Assembly: GCA_964645155.1 (NCBI GenBank)
Contig: CAZYBG010000049.1
Span: 1-21,214 of the forward strand
Reading direction: 5' to 3'
DNA length: 21,214 nt
Origin: CAZYBG01 sp964645155
GTDB lineage: Bacteria; Pseudomonadota; Alphaproteobacteria; Rhodobacterales; Rhodobacteraceae
This document shows positions 15,233 through 21,214 of the stretch, one piece after another. The translations under genes and the position numbers were made by a program. Every line of letters starts with the position of its first letter. Positions within the stretch are counted from its first letter, which is position 1. The notes under the pieces were generated by a model. That model searched no databases. It saw nothing but the letters and a program-made list of their open reading frames with translations, and was not told where the DNA came from.

Positions 15233-16105
15233 TCAGCCCCGCGCCTTCACCCGCGCCCGCCACAGCGTGAAGAGCCCCGCCGCCACGACGAGGCCGGCGC
15301 CCACGGCGACGTTCCACGGCAGCGCCTCGCCGAAGACGGTGATGCCGATCGCCGCGGCGAAGACCAGCTGGAGGTAGGCGAAGGGCTGCACCGCGCTTGC
15401 CTCGGCGACCTCGTAGGAGCGGATCAGCAGCCAGTGCCCCAGCGCCGCCGTGCAGCACAGCACCGCCATCCAGCCCCAGTCGGGCGGCGTCATCGGCTCC
15501 CAGAACCAGATGCCGACCAGCGTCATCGCCGCGGCGCCGACGGTGCCGGTCCAGAAGAACGAGGTGGCCGCGCTGTCCTGCCGCGCCACGTACCGGGTGA
15601 GCAGGCCGTAGAGCGCGAACATGAACGCCGCGAGCAGCGGGATCAGTGCGGCGGGTGTGAAGACCTGCATCCCGGGCCGCAGGATCACTAGGACGCCGAC
15701 GAAGCCGATCGCGATCGCCGTCCATCGCCGCCAGCCGACCTTCTCGCCCAGGACCGGGCCCGACAGCGCGGCGACGAGCAGCGGGTACGAGGTGAAGACC
15801 GCGTGGCTCTCGACCAGGCCGAGCAGGACGAAGCCGGTGACCATCACGCAGACCTCGAGCGCGAGGAGCAGGCCCCGCGCGATCTGGACCAGCGGCTGCC
15901 GCGTCGCGACCGCACTCCGCAGCCCGCCCTCCATCCGCACGGCCATCGCGATCACGAAGATGGCGAAGAACCAGTAGCGGATCATCACCACCATCCAGAC
16001 ATTGTAGCTGCCGGCGAGGTGGCGCGAGATGCCGTCCTGCACGGCGAAGACCAGCGTCGTGGCGACCATCAGCCAGATGCCGAGGCGGGTATTCTGTTCG
16101 GTCAT
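15233..16105 (-). CDS. EamA/DMT-family transporter
   Basis: Inner-membrane transporter of 290 residues with about ten hydrophobic helices in two EamA repeats. The first repeat starts LGIWLMVATTLVFAVQDGIS and ends LGEKVGWRRWTAIAIGFVG then GVLVILRPG; the second ends FGEALPWNVAVGAGLVVAAG. The C-terminus is a short basic tail. The ATG at 16105 overlaps the TGA of mnmD as ATGA, so the two are translationally coupled. It is a distant paralogue of the EamA protein at 9879-10769. The substrate cannot be deduced; linkage to tRNA modification is probably not functional. Confidence 0.9.
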   Translation of the reverse strand: MTEQNTRLGIWLMVATTLVFAVQDGISRHLAGSYNVWMVVMIRYWFFAIFVIAMAVRMEGGLRSAVATRQPLVQIARGLLLALEVCVMVTGFVLLGLVESHAVFTSYPLLVAALSGPVLGEKVGWRRWTAIAIGFVGVLVILRPGMQVFTPAALIPLLAAFMFALYGLLTRYVARQDSAATSFFWTGTVGAAAMTLVGIWFWEPMTPPDWGWMAVLCCTAALGHWLLIRSYEVAEASAVQPFAYLQLVFAAAIGITVFGEALPWNVAVGAGLVVAAGLFTLWRARVKARG

Positions 16106-16782
16106 CCGGGAAGCCGCCCTGCGGTCATGTGGCGTTTGCGGCCATAGCCCGGAAGCCGGGCGACTTCAAATCCCGCGGCGACGAGCGCCCGGCGCACATG
16201 GCCGGCGGCGGTGTAGGTGGCGAAGGTGCCGCCCGGCGCGGTGTGGCGGGCAACCTCGGCCATCAGGCTATCGCCCCACAGCTCGGGGTTCCTGGCCGGC
16301 GAGAAACCGTCGAGATACCAGGCGTCGGCGCGGCCGTCCCACGCGGGCAGGGTCTGCCGCGCATCGCCGGCGACGACGTCGAGCGCGATGCCGCCCGCGA
16401 AGTCGGTGCAGGCCCCGAAGAGCCCGTCCCAATGCGCGAGCAGGGCCGCCGCCGCCGGCGCCACCTCGGGGAAGGCGGCCAGCGCCGCTTCGGCGTTGTC
16501 CCGCGCGAGCGGGTAGGCCTCGAACGTCGTGTAGCGGAGCCGGCCGGGGGCGCCCGCCCCGGCCCATGCAATCGCCGTGGCAAGGAAGTTGAGCCCTGTT
16601 CCGAAGCCGAGTTCGGCGATCCGGAAACCGTCGCGGAACCGGCCGGGCAGGCCGTTGCCGGCCAGAAAGACGTGCCGCGCCTCCTCGAGACCGTTCCCGA
16701 GCGAGAAGAACGGATCGCCGAAGCGGGTCGAGACGGGAACCCCGTCGCGCCATTCGATCCCGTTCTGGCCCGCGCCCGGCAT
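16102..16782 (-). CDS. mnmD: tRNA 5-(aminomethyl)-2-thiouridine methyltransferase MnmD
   Basis: SAM-dependent methyltransferase that converts the aminomethyl to the methylaminomethyl group at wobble uridine 34, corresponding to the N-terminal half of E. coli MnmC. It has 226 residues and is a stand-alone domain. Visible are STRFGDPFFS near the N-terminus, the SAM motif ELGFGTGLNF (57-66), TFEAYPLAR, and DGFSPARNPELW (158-169), with GRKRHM near the C-terminus. The ATG at 16782 begins the family sequence and has an AGGGCAG site upstream. It ends in an ATGA overlap with an eamA gene. The oxidoreductase that would do the preceding step is encoded divergently 49 bases away. Confidence 0.92.
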   Translation of the reverse strand: MPGAGQNGIEWRDGVPVSTRFGDPFFSLGNGLEEARHVFLAGNGLPGRFRDGFRIAELGFGTGLNFLATAIAWAGAGAPGRLRYTTFEAYPLARDNAEAALAAFPEVAPAAAALLAHWDGLFGACTDFAGGIALDVVAGDARQTLPAWDGRADAWYLDGFSPARNPELWGDSLMAEVARHTAPGGTFATYTAAGHVRRALVAAGFEVARLPGYGRKRHMTAGRLPG

Positions 16783-16831
16783 CTGCCCTAAACCCCCGCT
16801 GAGCCGGCGACGATGGCAAAGGGTGCGGGAT

Positions 16832-17875
16832 TTGGCAACGAACGACGTCACGGTGCGCGGCGCGGGCATCTTCGGGCTGGCCGTCGCCTGGGCCTGCCTG
16901 CGGCGCGGGGCGCGCGTGCGGGTCGTGGAGCCACTGCGGATCGGTGCCGGCGCGTCGGGCGGCGTGGTGGGCGCGCTTGCGCCGCACGTCCCCGAGGGGT
17001 GGAACGACAAGAAGCAGTTCCAGCTCGACAGCCTGCTGATGGCCGAAGGCTGGTGGGCGGCGGTCGCCGCGGCGTCGGGCGAGGATGCCGGATACGCCCG
17101 GCTCGGCCGGCTCCAGCCCCTGGCGGATGCAGCGGCCGTCGTGCTCGCCGAGGCGCGGGCGGCCGGGGCGCTGCAGCTCTGGGGCGGGCGGGCCGACTGG
17201 CGGGTGGTGCCGGCCGGCGGCTTTGCCTTCGCGCCGGCCAGCCCAACCGGGCTTCTGGTGCACGACACGCTTTCGGCCCGGCTGGATCCGCGCCGCGCGC
17301 TGGCGGCCCTGGCCGGCGCGCTCCGCGCGGGCGGTGCCGAGATCATCGAGGCGGCCGAGATGCCGGACGCGGGCGCCGTCGTGCACGCGACCGGCTGGGA
17401 GGGGCTTGTCGCGCTCGGCGCGGATCTCGGCCGGCCGGTCGGCGACGGCGTCAAGGGCCAGGCGGCCCGCGTCGCGCTTGCGCCGGGCGAGGTGCCGCAG
17501 ATCTTCGCAGGCGGCCTCCACATCGTGCCCCATGCCGACGGCACCGTCGCCATCGGCTCGACCTCGGAGCCGCGCTTCGACGATCCCCGGTCGACCGACG
17601 GCGCGCTCGACGCGCTCCTCGTCCGGGCGGCGGCGGTCTGCCCCGCGCTTGCCGAAGCGCCGGTGGTCGAACGCTGGGCCGGGGTCCGGCCGCGCGCGGC
17701 CAGCCGGTCGCCGCTGCTGGGCGCCTGGCCCGGCCGGCCCGGCCACTACGTCGCGAACGGCGGCTTCAAGATCGGGCTCGGGATCGCGCCGAAGGTCGCC
17801 GAGGTCCTCGCCGATCTCGTGCTCGAGGGCCGGGACGGGGTTCCCGGGGGCTTCCGCGTGCCGGGCGGCAGCTGA
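16832..17875 (+). CDS. FAD-dependent oxidoreductase, MnmC C-terminal domain-like
   Basis: A DAO-family flavoprotein of 347 residues. The Rossmann FAD motif VRGAGIFGLAVAWACLRRGA is at residues 8-27 and is followed by an acidic VVEP. GASGGVVGALAPHVPE, then HIVPHADGTVAIGST, and WAGVRPRAASRSPLLGAW towards the end are typical of the DAO/glycine-oxidase group to which the oxidase half of MnmC belongs. Position next to mnmD suggests it removes the carboxymethyl group from cmnm(5)U34; general amine or amino-acid oxidation is the alternative. No ATG exists in frame near the start of homology. TTG at 16832 is preferred because AAAGGG lies about nine bases before it; GTG at 16823 is the alternative. Its stop abuts that of the converging FMN reductase gene in TGATCA. 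Confidence 0.82.
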   Translation: MATNDVTVRGAGIFGLAVAWACLRRGARVRVVEPLRIGAGASGGVVGALAPHVPEGWNDKKQFQLDSLLMAEGWWAAVAAASGEDAGYARLGRLQPLADAAAVVLAEARAAGALQLWGGRADWRVVPAGGFAFAPASPTGLLVHDTLSARLDPRRALAALAGALRAGGAEIIEAAEMPDAGAVVHATGWEGLVALGADLGRPVGDGVKGQAARVALAPGEVPQIFAGGLHIVPHADGTVAIGSTSEPRFDDPRSTDGALDALLVRAAAVCPALAEAPVVERWAGVRPRAASRSPLLGAWPGRPGHYVANGGFKIGLGIAPKVAEVLADLVLEGRDGVPGGFRVPGGS

Positions 17876-18433
17876 TCATTCGGCGGCGAGCGCCGGGCGC
17901 ACCGCTTCGGCGCGCAGTTCGGCCATCAGCTGCCCGAGCAGCTTGCGGTAGCTTTCGCCCGTAAGCCGCCCCTCGGCATCGAACTCGCGCCCGGCCTGGG
18001 CGACCATCACCTCGGGCCCGGTCAGGAGGCGCATCCGGAACGTGTTGACCGCGAGCCGGAGCGCGTACTGCGCCCGCGCGCCGCCGGCCCGCCCGTCGGC
18101 GGCCGACAGGATCGCCACGGGCTTGCGCAGCCAGGGATTGGGCTTCACGCGGCTCAGCCAGTCGATCGCGTTCTTCATCGGGCTCGAGAAGCTCTGGTTG
18201 TATTCCGGCGTCACCAGGATCACCGCGTCGGCCTCGCGGATCTGCCGCGCGAGCGTCTCGACCGCGGAGGGGATGCCCGCCTCGTCCTCGAGGTCGCCGT
18301 CATAGAGCGGGAAGCGGATGTCGCCATCGACAAAGCCGCCGCCGAAGGCGTGTGCGGCCTCGAGCATGAGCTTTCGGTTCGAAGAGGCGCGGCGCAGCGA
18401 GCCGCAGATGCCGAGAAGCGTCAGATCGCCCAT
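17876..18433 (-). CDS. NAD(P)H-dependent FMN reductase
   Basis: Flavodoxin-like FMN reductase of 185 residues, cytosolic, in the family that includes chromate, quinone and azo reductases. The phosphate loop GSLRRASSN (11-19) and the TPEYNQSFSSPMKNAIDWLS segment (75-94) bind FMN and are highly conserved. Overall length is normal. The ATG at 18433 begins the usual MGDLTLLGICGS and has AAGGGG eight bases upstream. It is divergent from the thiamine-diphosphate enzyme gene across 119 bases and converges directly on the FAD oxidoreductase gene with no intervening base. Its physiological acceptor is not evident. Confidence 0.93.
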   Translation of the reverse strand: MGDLTLLGICGSLRRASSNRKLMLEAAHAFGGGFVDGDIRFPLYDGDLEDEAGIPSAVETLARQIREADAVILVTPEYNQSFSSPMKNAIDWLSRVKPNPWLRKPVAILSAADGRAGGARAQYALRLAVNTFRMRLLTGPEVMVAQAGREFDAEGRLTGESYRKLLGQLMAELRAEAVRPALAAE

Positions 18434-18552
18434 GTCCGGACCCCTTCGGTTGCCATCACGCGCGAGATAACGCGCCGCCGGCAAAGCGCAACCCGCTTGC
18501 CCCTTCGGGGCGCATCGCGCAGGCTCGCCACCCACAGCGACGGGAGAAGACG

Positions 18553-20220
18553 ATGGCGCTTCGGCACGGTGGCCGCATCCTGGCCGATCAGCTTGCGATC
18601 CACGGCGTGAGGCGGGTCTTTTCGGTGCCGGGAGAGAGCTTTCTGGCGGCGCTCGACGGGTTCCTCGATGCGGGGATCGAGAACGTGGTCTGCCGCCACG
18701 AAGGCGGTGCGGCGATGATGGCCGAGGCCACCGGCAAGCTCGGCAACCGCCCCGGCGTGGCCTTCGTCACCCGCGGCCCGGGCGCCACCAACGCGGCCTG
18801 CGGGGTGCATGTCGCGCGGCAGGATTCGACGCCGATGATCCTCTTCGTCGGCCAGATCGCGCGCGGCCACCGCGACCGCGAGGCGTTCCAGGAGGTCGAT
18901 TTCCGCGCCATGTTCGCGCCGCTGGCCAAGTGGGCGGCCGAGATCGACGATACTGCGCGGATTCCCGAATATGTCGGCCGCGCCTTTCATGTCGCGATGT
19001 CGGGGCGGCCGGGCCCCGTGGTCCTGTCGCTGCCCGAGGACATGTTGTCGGCGATCGCCGACGTGCCCGACCGCGCCGCCCCCGCCGCCCCGCTCGCCGC
19101 GGTGCCGGAGGCGGCGGTGGCGGCGGTCGAGGCCGCGCTTGCCGGTGCGGCGCGCCCGCTCGTCATCGCCGGCGGCCCGCTCTGGACAGCCGGGGCCGCG
19201 GCCGACCTTGCCCGCTTCGCCGGGGCGCGGGGGCTGCCGGTGGCGGTTCCGTTCCGGCGGCAGGACTACCTCGACAACCGGCTGCCCGCCTATGTCGGCG
19301 ACCTCGCCGTGGGGATGAACCCCAGGCTCGGCCAGCGGCTGCGGAATGCCGACCTCCTCCTGGTGCTCGGCGCGCGCCTCGGCGACATCGCGACCGGCGG
19401 CTACGAGCTTCTCGACCCCGCCGGGCCGCTGCCGCGCATCGTGCATGTCCACCCCGACCCCGACGAGCCCGGCCGGGTCTTTTCCCCCGCGCCCGCCATC
19501 GCGGCGCATGCGCCCGACCTGCTGGCCGCCCTCGCCGCCCGCAATGCGGGGCCGGGGCCCTGGGGCGCATGGGCAGCCGAGGCGCGGGCCGAGTACGAGG
19601 CCTGGCAGCGCCCGAAGGAGACGCCGGGCGCGGTGAAGATGGAGCAGGCGATCGGCTGGCTGTCGGACCACCTGCCCGAAGATGCCTTGGTCACGAACGG
19701 CGCCGGCAACTACGCCGCCTTCCTGCACCGCTATTTCCGCTTCAAGCGGTTCCGCACCCAGCTTGCGCCGACGAGCGGCAGCATGGGCTACGGCTTTCCC
19801 GCCGCCATCGCCGCGAAGCTCGCCCACCCCGACCGGACGGTGGTCTGCCTTGCCGGCGACGGCTGCTTCCAGATGACGCTGAACGAGATGTCGACCGCGC
19901 GGCAGCACGGCGCCAACGTCATCGTCATCGTCGCCAACAACGGCCGCTACGGCACGATCCGGATGCACCAGGAAAAGACCTATCCCGCCCGCGTCTCGGG
20001 CACCGACCTGGCGAATCCCGACTTCGCCGCGCTGGCCCGCGCCTATGGCGGCCACGGCGAGACGGTGACGGACGGCGCTGGCTTCCCCGCAGCCTTCGCC
20101 CGCGCCGCAGCCTCGGGCCTGCCCGCGGTGATCGAGCTCCGCCTTGACCCCGAGGCGCTCTCGACGGCGATGACGCTGAGCGAGACCCGCGCGGCGGGCG
20201 AGGCGCGCCGCGGGGCGTGA
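18553..20220 (+). CDS. Thiamine-diphosphate enzyme of the acetolactate-synthase type
   Basis: Cytosolic enzyme of 555 residues with the three-domain layout: Pyr domain (about 1-165), central domain (about 185-320) and PP domain (about 365-535). The catalytic glutamate is Glu50 in CRHEGGAAMMAEA. The cofactor motif starts GDG at 435-437 and ends NN at 462-463, and SMGYGFPAAIAAKLA precedes it. The family covers acetolactate synthase, glyoxylate carboligase, 2-hydroxyacyl-CoA lyase and related carboligases/decarboxylases. No small regulatory subunit (ilvH) gene follows, so a biosynthetic IlvB role is unlikely. The ATG at 18553 has GGGAGAAG upstream. A 5-base GCCCC/GGGGC hairpin at 18499-18511 lies in the leader region. 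Confidence 0.88.
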   Translation: MALRHGGRILADQLAIHGVRRVFSVPGESFLAALDGFLDAGIENVVCRHEGGAAMMAEATGKLGNRPGVAFVTRGPGATNAACGVHVARQDSTPMILFVGQIARGHRDREAFQEVDFRAMFAPLAKWAAEIDDTARIPEYVGRAFHVAMSGRPGPVVLSLPEDMLSAIADVPDRAAPAAPLAAVPEAAVAAVEAALAGAARPLVIAGGPLWTAGAAADLARFAGARGLPVAVPFRRQDYLDNRLPAYVGDLAVGMNPRLGQRLRNADLLLVLGARLGDIATGGYELLDPAGPLPRIVHVHPDPDEPGRVFSPAPAIAAHAPDLLAALAARNAGPGPWGAWAAEARAEYEAWQRPKETPGAVKMEQAIGWLSDHLPEDALVTNGAGNYAAFLHRYFRFKRFRTQLAPTSGSMGYGFPAAIAAKLAHPDRTVVCLAGDGCFQMTLNEMSTARQHGANVIVIVANNGRYGTIRMHQEKTYPARVSGTDLANPDFAALARAYGGHGETVTDGAGFPAAFARAAASGLPAVIELRLDPEALSTAMTLSETRAAGEARRGA

Positions 20221-20229
20221 CGGCGGCCC

Positions 20230-21214
20230 CTACCGTTCGGTCAGCTTCAGCTCGATCCGGCGGTTCTGGGCGCGGGCCGCCTCGGTGTCGCCCTCGGCCA
20301 CGGGGCGGTATTCGCCGAAGCCCGTGGCGGCGAGGCGCTCGGGCGGGAAGCCGAGCTGGTCGGTCATGTAGCGCACGACCGACAGCGCACGGGCCTGGCT
20401 CAGTTCCCAGTTGTCGGCGTAGCGGCCGAAGCCCGAGAGCGGCAGGTTGTCGGTATGCCCATCGACCCTGAGGATCCAGTCGATGCCCGGCGGGATCTCG
20501 GCCGCGACCTCGCGCAGGAGCGAGGCGACGCTGGCGAGTTGCGCGCGACCTTCCGCGGCCAAGTCGGCAGCGCCGGGTTCGAACAGCACCTCGGAGGAAA
20601 AGACGAAGCGGTCGCCGACGACGCGCACGCCCTCGCGGCCCGACAGGATGTCGCGCAGGCGGCCGAAGAACTCCGACCGGTAGCGCTCGAGCTCGACCGC
20701 CTCGTCCTTCAGCGCCGCGGCCTCGGCCTCGAGCCGCAGCCGTTCCGCCTCCTCGAGCTCGGCGCGCCGGCGCTGTTCGTCGGCGACCTGGGCGAGCGCG
20801 GTGTTGAGCTGGGTGCCGAGCGCCTCGATCCGGACATTGGCCTGGCGGTCGCGGTCCTCGGCCTCGTCCAGCACCGCCTGCAGGGCGCCGAGCTGGCTGC
20901 GGAGCGCCACGATCTGTTCGTTGAGCAGCGCCACCCGGCGCTGCGCCTCGGCGCTCGCGGCCGCCTCCTCGGCCAGCCGCGCCTCGGCGACCGAGAGGAG
21001 CGCGGCCCGCGCCTCGGCCTCGGACAGCGCCTCGACCCGGCCTTCCAGGTCGGCCCGGGCGGCGTTCGCCGCGGCCAGCAGCGTCAGCGTCTCCTCGGCC
21101 CGCCGGCGCTGCTCCTCGAGCGCAAGCGTCGCGGCGGTCAGCTCGGTCTCGGCGCCCGACAGGCGCTCGCGCAGGAGCCGCGCGGCCTCGGCCTCGGCCA
21201 GCCGGGCCGCCTCT
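20230..21214 (-). CDS. Coiled-coil OmpA C-terminal-like peptidoglycan-binding protein (5' end outside window)
   Basis: The frame is open to the right edge, so the N-terminus is missing; the GTG at 20934 is internal. The visible upstream part is a long, heptad-rich, Ala/Glu/Arg/Leu coiled coil. After it the OmpA-like domain follows, with FVFSSEVLFEPGAADL, RVDGHTDNLP, NWELSQARALSVVRYM, GFGEYRPVAEGD and AQNRRIELKL, the features of MotB/Pal/OmpA peptidoglycan-binding domains. By analogy the absent N-terminus should hold one transmembrane helix that anchors the protein in the inner membrane, as in MotB-like proteins of this bacterial group; a proton-channel partner gene may lie to the right. It converges on the thiamine-diphosphate enzyme gene with only nine bases between stops. 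Confidence 0.88.
   Translation of the reverse strand, partial: EAARLAEAEAARLLRERLSGAETELTAATLALEEQRRRAEETLTLLAAANAARADLEGRVEALSEAEARAALLSVAEARLAEEAAASAEAQRRVALLNEQIVALRSQLGALQAVLDEAEDRDRQANVRIEALGTQLNTALAQVADEQRRRAELEEAERLRLEAEAAALKDEAVELERYRSEFFGRLRDILSGREGVRVVGDRFVFSSEVLFEPGAADLAAEGRAQLASVASLLREVAAEIPPGIDWILRVDGHTDNLPLSGFGRYADNWELSQARALSVVRYMTDQLGFPPERLAATGFGEYRPVAEGDTEAARAQNRRIELKLTER

Noticed and set aside
18421..20055. Minus-strand open frame of 544 codons opposite the thiamine-diphosphate enzyme
   Set aside because: Shadow frame; its composition is typical antisense, and the plus strand has the catalytic glutamate and cofactor motif.
1..21214. CRISPR array, tRNA, rRNA, tmRNA or riboswitch
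   Set aside because: No regularly spaced repeats and no recognisable RNA-gene sequence were seen on either strand; a covariance-model scan would be needed to exclude small RNAs.

Overview
The window is chromosomal DNA from an alphaproteobacterium, most likely a member of the Rhodobacteraceae/Paracoccaceae. This rests on the very high G+C of most genes (about 70% where I counted), dense packing with many stop/start overlaps, and the set of housekeeping families (SmpB, DapA, Slt-type transglycosylase, stand-alone MnmD). I identify 19 protein-coding genes and no RNA gene. The first and last genes run off the window. No gap between genes exceeds 300 bases.

Left part (1-4828): the 3' part of an ammonium transporter gene converges on an sseA-aminotransferase pair across a strong symmetric terminator. 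The pair encodes a 3-mercaptopyruvate sulfurtransferase and an AspC/TyrB-type aminotransferase, joined by a one-base stop/start overlap. Together they could form a cysteine to 3-mercaptopyruvate to persulfide route. A divergent AbgB-like M20 amidohydrolase follows.

Positions 4829-6211 stand out. They hold a solitary gene of clearly lower G+C encoding a two-part protein that looks like DUF3644, with an N-terminal helical part carrying a HEPN-like R-x4-H motif and a C-terminal winged-helix-like part. A short perfect inverted repeat lies upstream. This is the best candidate for a transferred, possibly defence-related gene, but no partner genes are visible.

Middle (6212-12281): a leftward series holds a YtcJ-type amidohydrolase, an unrecognised exported protein and smpB. 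Divergent from the amidohydrolase is a small ion-channel gene with a clear promoter. It ends inside the same CTAG as the leftward dapA-paiB-like-eamA series.

Right part (12462-21214): a periplasmic lytic transglycosylase is followed by a lower-G+C flavin (PNPOx-family) gene with its own promoter and a GTG start. Next comes a leftward mnmD-eamA pair, with the FAD oxidoreductase that would supply the other half of MnmC transcribed divergently 49 bases away. Then come an NAD(P)H-dependent FMN reductase, a thiamine-pyrophosphate enzyme of the acetolactate-synthase type, and the 3' part of a long coiled-coil/OmpA-C cell-wall protein.

Most of the window is ordinary chromosome. I do not see a multi-gene novel system; the observations below are mostly small ones, and the DUF3644-like gene deserves the most attention.
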